Origin: Balneola sp.
Lineage (GTDB): Bacteria > Bacteroidota > Rhodothermia > Balneolales > Balneolaceae
Direction of reading: 5' to 3'
DNA: 64,000 bases
NCBI GenBank assembly: GCA_028284195.1
Contig: JANQSE010000002.1
Span: forward strand, 372,001-436,000
A program made the position numbers and the translations under genes. The first letter of the stretch is position 1. The number at the start of each line of letters is the position of its first letter. The notes below the pieces were generated by a model. That model saw only the letters and a list, made by a program, of their open reading frames with translations, made no database searches and was not told the DNA's origin. Shown here piece after piece: positions 51,580-59,875 of this stretch.

Positions 51580-52498
51580 TGCTGAATACGCGTTGAATTG
51601 ATTTTTTACCGATTGACCAATACCATCCAAGGCTCATTCCGGCGATGATATGCCAGATTCCCCACCACGCCGTGATAAGGGCCATACCTCCCAGTCCATC
51701 AAAAAAATTAAAGATCAGAAGTAATCCAAGGCCTGAGTTTTGAATGCCGGTTTCGATAGAAATAGATCTTCTGTCAGCCTCAGGCAGTTTAAATACAGAG
51801 GCTATACCATATCCGGAGGTTAAAGCCATTGCATTGTGCAGGAATACAAGTACAAGTACGAATTGCACATAATTGATGAAGTTATCGAAGTTGGTCATAA
51901 ATGCTACTACAACAAATCCTCCAAAAAAAAACACTCCGAAACCTTTAATCCAGGGATTAATTTTTTCTGCTAACCTGGATTTATAATGTCGGACAAACAT
52001 TCCGAGAATTAAGGGGATTCCTAAAATCAATACAATAATTTCGAATACCTTCCAAAGATCAAGGCTTATTTCCTGCAGTATTGCATTTGTTGGGCTGTAC
52101 ATGCTTGCCCAAAATGTAAAGTTTAAAGGAGTCATTACAACAGCAAGCAATGTTGCTATAGCCGTCATGCTTACAGAAAGTGCCGCATTGCCTTTAGCAA
52201 GTAGTGAAAAGAAGTTAGAAATATTGCCGCCAGGGCAAGCTGCTACCATGAACATACCAAGAGCAATGCTTGGTGCCGGCTCCATTACCCAAACCATGAT
52301 AAAAGTAAGAAAAGGCAGAAGCAGAAACTGCGAACAGGATCCAATTAAAGTAGATTTAGGGTTCTTCGCAATATCCTTAAAATCCTGAATGGTTAATTCT
52401 AATGCTACGCCGAACATAATTACTGCAAGCGATACATTCATTACCATTAAACCATCGTTCCCCAAATTTAACCGAAGAGCGTCTATAGATTCAACCAT
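51572..52498 (-). CDS. Bile acid:sodium symporter (BASS) family transporter
   Basis: A 308-residue inner-membrane carrier with nine to ten helices. Family landmarks: FGVALELTIQDFKDIAKNPK (about residues 29-48), MFMVAACPGGNISNFFSLLA (about 77-97, the BASS 'aCPGGn.SN' block), and SIETGIQNSGLGLLLIFNFF (the second crossing helix region). Members move bile acids, pyruvate or other organic anions with sodium; the substrate is unknown. The acyltransferase gene overlaps its stop by eight bases, so the two share a transcript. Confidence 0.9.
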   Translation of the reverse strand: MVESIDALRLNLGNDGLMVMNVSLAVIMFGVALELTIQDFKDIAKNPKSTLIGSCSQFLLLPFLTFIMVWVMEPAPSIALGMFMVAACPGGNISNFFSLLAKGNAALSVSMTAIATLLAVVMTPLNFTFWASMYSPTNAILQEISLDLWKVFEIIVLILGIPLILGMFVRHYKSRLAEKINPWIKGFGVFFFGGFVVVAFMTNFDNFINYVQFVLVLVFLHNAMALTSGYGIASVFKLPEADRRSISIETGIQNSGLGLLLIFNFFDGLGGMALITAWWGIWHIIAGMSLGWYWSIGKKSIQRVFSNA

Positions 52499-52570
52499 GC
52501 CGCAAAGGTATTAAAAAAATTGGCGATTGGTTAATAGTTATTCAAGAAAACAATTAACCAATAACCGTTA

Positions 52571-53332
52571 CTAATCTTCTAGATATTTTTCAGCCCAGGT
52601 TCCTAATACACTACCTACATACAAGCTGTCTTCTTTTTTGATAAGCAGATGATCGGCTTTATCGAGTGAGATAAAACTTTTTGGGTGCTTCGCCGCCATA
52701 AATATTTTTGATGCGTTTTCTATTCCAACGGTGTTATCAATAGGGGAGTGGAATACAATAAGGGCACGATTTAACCCATGAATGAATTCCTTCATTCGGG
52801 TTTCTTCCAAATCGTCAACAAACTGTTTTTTGATGGTGAATGGCCGTCCGGCGAGTGTTACTTTTGCCTGGCCTTTTTCTTCGATCTCTTTTAAATCCAT
52901 TGCAAAATTCTCTTTCACATGGGCAGGTTCTGCCGGTGCACCGATAGTTGCAACTGCTTTTACCGAATCCATTTTATGAGCCGCTTGTAAAACAGCAGCA
53001 CCACCTAATGAATGGCCGATCAAAACAGAGGGTGCTTCGAGTTCCTGTTGCATATATTCTGCTGCTTTCACCAGATCTTCTACATTAGAAGAAAAATTGG
53101 TGTCTGCAAAATCGCCGGAACTTTGGCCAAGCCCTGTAAAGTCGAAGCGAAAAGTAGCAATGCCAATTTCTGCTAAAGCCCTGGTGATGTTTCCTACGGC
53201 ACTTAAATCTTTAGAGCAGGTAAAACAGTGCGCAAATAAAGCACATGCTTTTGTTTCGCCACCGGGAAGATCAATTTTCGCAGACAATGTTTCCCCGGTT
53301 GATCCGGTAAATTCTATTTTTTTCGATTCCAT
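52571..53332 (-). CDS. Alpha/beta hydrolase (OsmC-associated type)
   Basis: A 253-residue soluble hydrolase. CALFAHCFTCSKDLSAVGNI (oxyanion region), FRFDFTGLGQSSGDFADTNF, elbow SVLIGHSLGGAAVLQAAHKM (Ser near residue 106), VFHSPIDNTVGIENASKIF (acid) and ADHLL (His). The FTCSK and GLGxSxGxF blocks are typical of the hydrolase that is fused to OsmC in many bacteria; here it stands alone without OsmC. Substrate unknown; a role in detoxifying peroxides or lipid products is only suggested by that association. It is transcribed separately from the BASS gene, with a 72-bp gap. Confidence 0.83.
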   Translation of the reverse strand: MESKKIEFTGSTGETLSAKIDLPGGETKACALFAHCFTCSKDLSAVGNITRALAEIGIATFRFDFTGLGQSSGDFADTNFSSNVEDLVKAAEYMQQELEAPSVLIGHSLGGAAVLQAAHKMDSVKAVATIGAPAEPAHVKENFAMDLKEIEEKGQAKVTLAGRPFTIKKQFVDDLEETRMKEFIHGLNRALIVFHSPIDNTVGIENASKIFMAAKHPKSFISLDKADHLLIKKEDSLYVGSVLGTWAEKYLED

Positions 53333-53431
53333 AGTTTCATTTCATTAAATTGGGCAGAAATTTAATTGCCACAGAAACATTAAACCACTAAAGTTTTGAA
53401 CTCCTCTGCTTTTGTGGTTAACAAAAAGACT

Positions 53432-53857
53432 ATGAGTAAAAACATTCCACCTTTTCATCTTGCGTTTCCGGTTAAAGACCTGGAAGAAACCTATACGTTT
53501 TATACTGAAATACTTGGCTGCACAACCGGACGAACTTCCGATCATTGGATCGATTTTAATATGTGGGGGCACCAGGTAGTAGCACATTTAAGTCCCGAAG
53601 AGGCTAAAGAATCTGCTATGAATGCAGTGGATGGAAAAGGGGTGCCTGTGCGACATTTTGGAGTAATTCTTGAAATGGATGACTGGCAAGCTCTTGCTGA
53701 AAAAGTAAAAACAGCCGGAATTGAATTTGTGATAGAGCCTTATGTTCGTTTTCAGGGAGAACCGGGAGAGCAGGCTACTATGTTTTTTCTCGATCCAAGT
53801 GGAAATGCCTTAGAGTTCAAAGCTTTTGGAGACAAAAGCCAGATTTTTGCTAAGTGA
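53432..53857 (+). CDS. VOC-superfamily (glyoxalase-like) protein
   Basis: About 141 residues. FHLAFPVKDLEETYTFYTEI (about residues 7-26) is the standard N-terminal beta-alpha unit, then GCTTGRTSDHWIDFNMWGHQ, VRHFGVILEMDDWQALAEKV (second unit) and MFFLDPSGNALEFKAFGD with the C-terminal metal-ligand Glu. VOC members include dioxygenases, glyoxalases and resistance proteins; this single-domain type is often of unknown activity. The frame is open from 53396, but the ATG at 53432 gives the conserved start. Divergent from the 52571 hydrolase gene. Confidence 0.85.
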   Translation: MSKNIPPFHLAFPVKDLEETYTFYTEILGCTTGRTSDHWIDFNMWGHQVVAHLSPEEAKESAMNAVDGKGVPVRHFGVILEMDDWQALAEKVKTAGIEFVIEPYVRFQGEPGEQATMFFLDPSGNALEFKAFGDKSQIFAK

Positions 53858-53876
53858 AAGAGGTTTAAATATTGGC

Positions 53877-54416
53877 TTAAAAGGAATAGCCAAAGCTTAT
53901 TCCAAAGGCACCACCAAGTCCATATTTAAAGGAAGGCGAGGAATCTATTGATAACCCAATCTTAAATAGTAACCCTGCTTTCGATGGTTGATATCTGTAG
54001 TTAATGGTTCCATTTATTCCAATTCCTCCTGTATCAGCATCAAATAAAAGTACCCGCTCCGTTCTATTTGGTAAGTTATTTTTAACGGTAAATCGTTGCA
54101 GGTTAAAGCCTACTCCCAATTCTAATTTTGATGAATTTTTTCCAATCATGGTATTAAATATAATAGGTATGATTATACCTTTATATTCGTTCAAATCTCC
54201 CTCACTCTCTTGTGTAGTATAAGCGATATACATTATTCCTGATCTTAAAGACCTATTTCTTTTAACAAAATACTCATAGTTGAAAGTATAGAGTAAACCC
54301 ACACCACCTAACTCAACATAAATAGAATTCTTAAGGTGACTTTCATTTTGAGATTTAGCTTCATAGGGGATTAGAATGGATCCAAAAATAACAAAAATCA
54401 GAATTGCACTTTTCAT
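53877..54416 (-). CDS. Putative outer-membrane beta-barrel protein
   Basis: A 179-residue exported protein with a signal peptide (MKSAILIFVIFGSILIPYEA, cut near KSQ). The mature part has alternating strands (SIYVELGGVGLLYTFNYEYF, SLRSGIMYIAYTTQE, LELGVGFNLQRFTVKN, FKYGLGGAFGISFGYSF) ending in a terminal aromatic strand, as in small Bacteroidota barrels. Four glycine-rich strands end each pair. No named family recognised. The gene ends 19 bp from the convergent VOC gene; a 6-bp inverted repeat at 53872-53893 overlaps its stop and might act as a terminator. Confidence 0.65.
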   Translation of the reverse strand: MKSAILIFVIFGSILIPYEAKSQNESHLKNSIYVELGGVGLLYTFNYEYFVKRNRSLRSGIMYIAYTTQESEGDLNEYKGIIIPIIFNTMIGKNSSKLELGVGFNLQRFTVKNNLPNRTERVLLFDADTGGIGINGTINYRYQPSKAGLLFKIGLSIDSSPSFKYGLGGAFGISFGYSF

Positions 54417-54580
54417 GGAAGAACTTATTCTTTATCTGCAATTATACCAAATTAGCACTTGGTTTATTTTATATGTTTAGTACGTTCTCGACGGTTTTTG
54501 CCAACTCAAAATGGGTGTCAAAAGTGTATTATCTGGTTTTTAAAAAGTTGAAGTAAATTGAGAACTCAGAAGAATAGCAC

Positions 54581-55135
54581 CTACTGTAACCCCTTCATCT
54601 CATTAATCAAATAAGTGCTGAAAGTAACTATATTTTGAGATTGCCAATTTTCAGAAAGTTCACCTTCGGGATTAAAATAGTTGTAGTTTCTTTTTTCTCC
54701 GTTGTTCACAACTACAACTTTATATTCCCTGGAAAGATTGGTGATAGGTCCAGGTTTTCTTTTCTCAATGTCTTTTTGATCAGGTAAAGTATAGACGCTA
54801 AGAAACTCTACCATTTCTTCAAAATCATTCCATCCATAAGTTGGGATGAGCTGAATAGTTTTTACTGCTTTTCTGACAGCCGGATCGTTGCTATCAAATT
54901 GAACCACCGTTCCCGACCAGGAAGTATCCGTCTTAACAAATGAATATCGAACTCTTCCGTTGATGGTAACCTGAATAAATTGAGAAGTGTCAGTAGTGGC
55001 TTCATCCAGCATTTCCGGGATGGGGTTTTCGGGTAAAGGGGTGGGTGTTACGATTACCTTTTCTGAAGATCTGCATCCAGCAAAACCAACCAGCATTATC
55101 AACAAAAACAATATTCGCGTGTTCTTTAAGGTCAT
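54581..55135 (-). CDS. Lipoprotein of unknown function
   Basis: About 184 residues. The ATG at 55135 gives MTLKNTRILFLLIMLVGFAG then a lipobox Cys (GFAGC, near residue 21); the open frame continues to 55195 but would place a charged extension before the signal. It overlaps the ABC-F stop by four bases (ATGA). The mature part is short on hydrophobic stretches and has two modest beta segments (FIQVTINGRVRYSFVKTDTS, YKVVVVNNGEKRNYNYFNPE). I recognise no family. Coupling to the ABC-F gene suggests common expression, not necessarily shared function. Confidence 0.6.
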   Translation of the reverse strand: MTLKNTRILFLLIMLVGFAGCRSSEKVIVTPTPLPENPIPEMLDEATTDTSQFIQVTINGRVRYSFVKTDTSWSGTVVQFDSNDPAVRKAVKTIQLIPTYGWNDFEEMVEFLSVYTLPDQKDIEKRKPGPITNLSREYKVVVVNNGEKRNYNYFNPEGELSENWQSQNIVTFSTYLINEMKGLQ

Positions 55136-57147
55136 TCGTATTCCTGTTCTATTACTTCTATTCGATTGGCGTACTCTTCCCACTTCGAATAACATGTAGT
55201 AAGATCCATTTTTAATTGCTCATATTCTAATGAGGTTTCTTTAACCTTTTCATTATCCTCGTAGAAATCAGTGCTGGCCATCATCTCTTCAATGGCTGTT
55301 TTACGGTTTTCTGCATCTTCAATTTTCTGTTCAATAACCTGCAGTTTCTTTTTTATTGGGTTAATTCGTTTGCTTAGTGCATTTCGGCGTTCCGCTTCTA
55401 ACCGGCGCTCTTCTTTTCTGGAAAGCGATTGTTTTTCTGAAGCAAAGTTGCTGTCATTCCCGTGAAAACGGGAATCTGGATTTTTATTGGAACTAAGATC
55501 CCGACCTTCGCCTGGATGGCCTTGAGAAGTGTAAGTTTGTTTTTCCTTCTTCTTATCAAGGAAGTAAGAAATATTTCCGAGAAAAGTTCTCACTTTATTG
55601 GGTTGTACTTCCAATACTTTATTTACAATCGGGTCTAAAAAAGCCCGGTCGTGTGATACAATCATGCAGGTACCTTTGTACTGCTGTAGTGCTTGTTGCA
55701 GGATATTTTTGCTGCTCATATCCAGATGGTTTGTAGGCTCATCAAAGATCAAGAAATTGGCAGGGGAGAGTAACATTTTTGCCAGAGCAAGCCTGCTTTT
55801 TTCCCCACCGGAAAGCACTTTTACTTTTTTGAAGACATCATCGCCGCGGAATAAAAAACTCCCAAGAATAGAACGCAGCCTGCTTTCTTTTTCGCCAGAG
55901 CCGGCATTCATCATAACAGAAAGTGCGTCCTGTTTAAGGTCCAGCTCCTCTGCCTGGTGCTGAGCAAAATAGTTAGTGGTTACTTTATGTCCTTCTACTC
56001 TCTCACCACTTTGAATGGGCTCGTTTCCCGACAGAATTCGAATTAAAGTAGATTTTCCTGCTCCATTCGGGCCAACAACGGCAATCTTATCCCCACGTTC
56101 TATTTCATAATCCAGTCCATGGAACACAACATTATCACTGTATTGTTTTCGAACATTCTCTAATCTCATCACTACTTGCCCGCTTCTCTCCGGTTCCGGG
56201 AAGCTAAAAGATACTTCGGCGAGATTATCCTCGATTTCTATACGCTCAACTTTTTCCAGCTGCTTAACACGGCTTTGAACTTGGCGGGCTTTGGTTGCTT
56301 TATACCGGAAGCGCTCGATAAACTCTTCGGTTTCTTTGATCTGTTTTTCCTGATTCTTCTGGGCGTTGATTAACAATTCCCGCTCTTCTTTCCACTTGGT
56401 TTCATAGAATGTGTAATTACCAGAGTAATCGAACAGACTTCCATTTCTAAGAGCAAGAGTCCGGTTGGTGATGGTGTCTAAAAACGTGCGATCATGTGAG
56501 ACAACAATGACAGTACCTTCATATCCATTCAGGAAGTTCTCCATCCATTGCAAGGATTCAATATCCAGGTGATTGGTCGGCTCATCCAGTAACAAGTAGG
56601 TAGGTTTTTTGAGTAAAAGCCTAGCTAATGCAATTCGCATCAACCAACCACCACTGAATTCAGAAGTTGATCTTTTAAAATCTTCCACACTAAATCCTAA
56701 ACCCATCAAAATCTTTTCAACGTTAGACCTGAGAGTGTACAAACCCGAAGCTTCAAGCGCGGTTTGTTTTAATCCGTAAATATCCAACAAAGATTGATGC
56801 GTATCAGAACCCGGATCGGTTTCTGCCAGTTGCTGCTGAATCTTATTCACTTCTTTTTCGAGTTCAAAAATATCGGCAAAAGCAGTTTCTACTTCTTCAA
56901 TTACTGTTAACCTGAAATCAGGATTTACCCCATCCTGGGGCAAGTATCCAAGAGACTCTTCTGAAGAGATTTGAATACTTCCACCATCCGTTTGCTGAAT
57001 GCCCATAATTATTTTAAGCAGGGTGGATTTCCCGGTTCCGTTAGGCCCTACAAGCCCGATTCGTTCACCAGGATTTATAAGCGTGCTTATCTCATTAAGC
57101 AGGTCCCGATTGCCTAATGAAAGTGATATTTTTTCTAAAGCCAGCAA
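55132..57147 (-). CDS. ABC-F ATPase (Uup/YheS-type) with repeat-derived insertion
   Basis: A 671-residue soluble protein with two ABC domains and no membrane helices. Domain 1: Walker A GLVGPNGTGKSTLLKIIMG, signature SEFSGGWLMRIALARLLLKK, Walker B YLLLDEPTNHLD. Linker ~240-305 is helical. Domain 2: VVGPNGAGKSTLIRIL, KVLSGGEKSRLALAKMLL, FLIFDEPTNHLD. ABC-F proteins act on the ribosome (translation factors, antibiotic resistance) or, for Uup, in DNA/ribosome biology; exact type uncertain. Residues ~541-567 (SQGHPGEGRDLSSNKNPDSR...) are the translation of an inserted palindromic repeat, after which a coiled-coil C-terminal domain (RKEERRLEAERRNALSKRIN) follows. The frame is intact, so the protein is probably still functional. 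Confidence 0.9.
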   Translation of the reverse strand: MLALEKISLSLGNRDLLNEISTLINPGERIGLVGPNGTGKSTLLKIIMGIQQTDGGSIQISSEESLGYLPQDGVNPDFRLTVIEEVETAFADIFELEKEVNKIQQQLAETDPGSDTHQSLLDIYGLKQTALEASGLYTLRSNVEKILMGLGFSVEDFKRSTSEFSGGWLMRIALARLLLKKPTYLLLDEPTNHLDIESLQWMENFLNGYEGTVIVVSHDRTFLDTITNRTLALRNGSLFDYSGNYTFYETKWKEERELLINAQKNQEKQIKETEEFIERFRYKATKARQVQSRVKQLEKVERIEIEDNLAEVSFSFPEPERSGQVVMRLENVRKQYSDNVVFHGLDYEIERGDKIAVVGPNGAGKSTLIRILSGNEPIQSGERVEGHKVTTNYFAQHQAEELDLKQDALSVMMNAGSGEKESRLRSILGSFLFRGDDVFKKVKVLSGGEKSRLALAKMLLSPANFLIFDEPTNHLDMSSKNILQQALQQYKGTCMIVSHDRAFLDPIVNKVLEVQPNKVRTFLGNISYFLDKKKEKQTYTSQGHPGEGRDLSSNKNPDSRFHGNDSNFASEKQSLSRKEERRLEAERRNALSKRINPIKKKLQVIEQKIEDAENRKTAIEEMMASTDFYEDNEKVKETSLEYEQLKMDLTTCYSKWEEYANRIEVIEQEYE
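55451..55521. repeat. In-frame palindromic repeat inside the ABC-F gene
   Basis: On the plus strand a perfect 8-bp hairpin, ATTCCCGT-GAAA-ACGGGAAT (55456-55475), then a second imperfect one, ATCCCG...CTGGAT (55498-55517). The phrase GTCATTCCCG...CGGGAATC with a later GATCCCGACCTTCGCC...GGATG is characteristic of dispersed bacterial palindromic repeats. Read on the ABC-F strand it encodes GEGRDLSSNKNPDSRFHGND, the typical translated form of such repeats. It resembles the two-hairpin element at 17961. The insertion keeps the reading frame. Confidence 0.75.
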
Positions 57148-57282
57148 TTATGTATTCATAAAGTTCAGGTCGATCAATAAAATAAGCATTATCAAAAAGA
57201 AAGATGCGGAGGAGTTAAACTTTAGCTATTCTTAATTGGTTTTAATTATTCATACAAATCAGACTTTCTATCCAAATCATTC

Positions 57283-58377
57283 ATGGTCTTATTAATTGTT
57301 TATTTGCTCATTGCTGTGGGAGTTTCTTTCTTATGCTCTATTCTTGAGGCGGTAATTTTATCAGTTTCTCCATCTTTTATTGCACTGAAAGAACAAGAAG
57401 GAGCTAAATCAGGAAAAATTCTTACAAAATTAAAAAGGGATATCGATCGTCCATTATCAGCAATTCTAAGCTTGAATACTATTGCGCATACAGTTGGGGC
57501 AGCCGGAGTTGGGGCTCAGGCTCAGGTTGTATTTGGGAATGCTTACGTAAGTATTACTTCGGCTATTCTAACCTTAGTTATTTTGGTATTCTCTGAAATT
57601 ATTCCCAAAACACTTGGCGCTACTTATTGGAAAGAATTATCGGGTTTTGCAGCTCGTGTTACCCAATTTCTGATTGTGCTAACTTACCCTTTGGTTCTGC
57701 TTTCAAAAATAATTACTGCCTGGCTCTCTCCTGAGGAGAAGAATGCAACATTAAGCAGAGAAGAGTTTTCTGTGATGGCAGATATTGGAGTTGAAGAAGG
57801 TGTTTTTGAAGAGGGAGAATCCAAGATTTTCAAAAACCTGATCAGATTCAGTTCGCTACGTGTAAGTGATATTATGACTCCAAGAATTGTGGTTGCCCGT
57901 TTCCATGAAGATTCGACGGTTGAAGAAGCATTGAGTAAACAGGAGAAGCTCATTTTTTCCAGGTTTCCAATTTATGGAAAAACCGATGAGGATATTCGGG
58001 GATATGTACTAAAGAATGATCTTTATAAGATGCTTTCTCAAGATCGGGGTAGTGCTCAGCTAAAAGAAATTCGAAGAGATATTTTGATATTTCCCGAAAG
58101 TATGAAATTGAAAGGCGCTTTCGAGAGAATTATCGAACAACAGGAACATATTGCCATAATTGTGGACGAATACGGAGGGTTTTCCGGAATTGTAACTATG
58201 GAAGACATGGTAGAAACACTACTTGGATTGGAGATTGTAGATGAAATAGATACTATTGAAGACATGCAAAAGCTGGCGCGTTTAAAATGGAACGAGAGGG
58301 CCAAACGATTAGGGATTGTACTTCCTGAGCAGAAACTGGATTCCGAAAAGCAAGATAAGAATCGGGATTCTGACTGA
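57283..58377 (+). CDS. CNNM/HlyC-CorC-type membrane protein with CBS pair
   Basis: A 364-residue protein with a DUF21 membrane domain (residues 1-170; VSFLCSILEAVILSVSPSFI, IVFSEIIPKTLGATYWKEL) followed by a CBS pair (about 195-320; SSLRVSDIMTPRIVVARFHE, RFPIYGKTDEDIRGYVLKND, IAIIVDEYGGFSGIVTMEDM). The C-terminal CorC_HlyC transporter-associated domain of longer relatives is missing; the protein ends about 40 residues after the CBS pair. Members are thought to move magnesium or cobalt, and the CBS domains may sense nucleotides. Convergent with lysC, one base apart. The preceding ~135 bp shows nothing recognisable. Confidence 0.88.
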   Translation: MVLLIVYLLIAVGVSFLCSILEAVILSVSPSFIALKEQEGAKSGKILTKLKRDIDRPLSAILSLNTIAHTVGAAGVGAQAQVVFGNAYVSITSAILTLVILVFSEIIPKTLGATYWKELSGFAARVTQFLIVLTYPLVLLSKIITAWLSPEEKNATLSREEFSVMADIGVEEGVFEEGESKIFKNLIRFSSLRVSDIMTPRIVVARFHEDSTVEEALSKQEKLIFSRFPIYGKTDEDIRGYVLKNDLYKMLSQDRGSAQLKEIRRDILIFPESMKLKGAFERIIEQQEHIAIIVDEYGGFSGIVTMEDMVETLLGLEIVDEIDTIEDMQKLARLKWNERAKRLGIVLPEQKLDSEKQDKNRDSD

Positions 58378-58378
58378 T

Positions 58379-59743
58379 CTAACCAAAAAGCTGGTTGTGG
58401 ATGCTTTCAGCGGTTGCAATCAAATCATTCTTAGGTACAGCAATATTCAAAATATTCTTTTCTTTAGTAAAAGAGATCATATCTAAATCCACATTCTGAA
58501 TAGTTGAGAATATCTCAGAAATGAAATCTTTGGACGATGAAAAATTACAGCCGATAATGCTGATTAATCCTTTTTGCTTTTCAACTTCCACTGTTCCTAT
58601 CTCGATAAATGACCTGGTGATTTCATTAAGATGCTCCGGTTTTTTCAGAGCAATGGTAACGGATGCTTCCGTAGTGTTTACAGCATCAACTGCCAATCGA
58701 TAACTCTCAAGAACATTAAAAACCTTGGTTAGAAAGTTGAATCCCATAATGGTTTCATAAGCACTCACGGTAAGCAAAACGATATCATCTTTGAAAGAAA
58801 TAGCGAGTGCTTTCCTGTTATGATGTGCATCCCGAACAATTTTAGTTCCAGCGTCTTCCGGCTTAAACATATTTTTTACCCAAACCGGGATATTTCTTTC
58901 CTGTGCAGGTTTCAATGTAGATGGATGAAGTACTTTCGAGCCAAAGAAAGCCATCTCTGTAGCATCATAATAGCTAAGTTCGGCAATTGGCTGGGCTTTA
59001 CTTATATAACGCGGATCGCTGGTATAAACGCCGCTTACATCCGTCCAGATTTCAATAGCCTGAGCATGCAAAGCACCACCAATTAGACTAGCAGAATAAT
59101 CGGATCCTTCAAACCCAAGAGTAGTAATGGTTCCGTCATTAGCTTCGCCGTAAAAACCTCCAATCACCGGAGTGAATCCACCATCCATAATGGTTTCGAG
59201 AGAATTAATTCTTTGACTGATCAGCCCAAAGTTAGGATTTGCTTTCCCGTATGAGTCATCCGTTTTGATGATTTTACGGGCATCTACAAATTGAGTAAGC
59301 TGGTCGGTAGCCAATCCACACTGAGCCAGGAGATAAGAAGATATTTGTTCACCTATTGAAGCAATTGCATCTTTCATCTGCGGAGTAAGTTCCCCTACTT
59401 TATCTGTATAAGTGAGTAGTTTATTTAGTAAGCCTGTTTTTTCGTTAAGCTTTTTTTCACAGCTTTCCTTAATCAGGTTTTTTTTAGGATGAGGATTTTC
59501 GTGAAGAAAACGATGAACAAGATCAAGATGCCTTGACTTGATGGACTCAGCAATTACGTGTGCTTTTTCCAGGTTATTTTCGGCTGCCAGGTTTGCTGCT
59601 TCAATGAGTTTTCGTGTGGTGTTTGCTGTTGCAGAAACCACTACAACCGGGTATTCATATTGTTTTATGATTTCCAAGACTTGTTTCCAGGTCTGGTGAT
59701 CATTCATGGAAGTTCCGCCAAATTTAAGTACGTGTATATGCAT
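58379..59743 (-). CDS. lysC: Aspartate kinase (monofunctional)
   Basis: A 454-residue enzyme phosphorylating aspartate, the first step toward lysine, threonine and methionine. The kinase start HVLKFGGTSMNDHQTWKQVL and the catalytic/loop FEGSDYSASLIGGALHAQAI (about residue 222) with EIWTDVSGVYTSDPR fit aspartokinases. Residues ~325-450 form two ACT domains (LAVDAVNTTEASVTIALKKP, GLISIIGCNFSSSKDFISE) that bind lysine or threonine for feedback control. No homoserine dehydrogenase is fused. It lies 132 bp downstream of lysA; the two may share a transcript. Confidence 0.93.
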   Translation of the reverse strand: MHIHVLKFGGTSMNDHQTWKQVLEIIKQYEYPVVVVSATANTTRKLIEAANLAAENNLEKAHVIAESIKSRHLDLVHRFLHENPHPKKNLIKESCEKKLNEKTGLLNKLLTYTDKVGELTPQMKDAIASIGEQISSYLLAQCGLATDQLTQFVDARKIIKTDDSYGKANPNFGLISQRINSLETIMDGGFTPVIGGFYGEANDGTITTLGFEGSDYSASLIGGALHAQAIEIWTDVSGVYTSDPRYISKAQPIAELSYYDATEMAFFGSKVLHPSTLKPAQERNIPVWVKNMFKPEDAGTKIVRDAHHNRKALAISFKDDIVLLTVSAYETIMGFNFLTKVFNVLESYRLAVDAVNTTEASVTIALKKPEHLNEITRSFIEIGTVEVEKQKGLISIIGCNFSSSKDFISEIFSTIQNVDLDMISFTKEKNILNIAVPKNDLIATAESIHNQLFG

Positions 59744-59808
59744 GCTGAAATTGGTGAGCGCTGAAAATAAGGCTTCTGTTAGCGGATTGCATTCCTTATA
59801 TGGAAGAA

Positions 59809-59833
59809 AGTTCCAGGATCATTTTCAGGAACT
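59809..59833 (-). terminator. Weak hairpin between lysA and lysC
   Basis: On the minus strand AGTTCC (59833-59828) pairs with GGAACT (59814-59809) around 13 bases, followed by TTCTTCC. The stem is six base pairs and the T-tract is broken, so at most partial termination after lysA. Confidence 0.35.
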
Positions 59834-59875
59834 GCTAAGAATAGCTTAAATAAAGAATGGTTGAGGAAAGGCTGT

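Noticed and set aside
55132-55600. Frameshift or sequencing error in the ABC-F gene
   Set aside because: The odd peptide coincides exactly with a palindromic repeat and the frame continues into a normal coiled-coil tail, so insertion is the better explanation.
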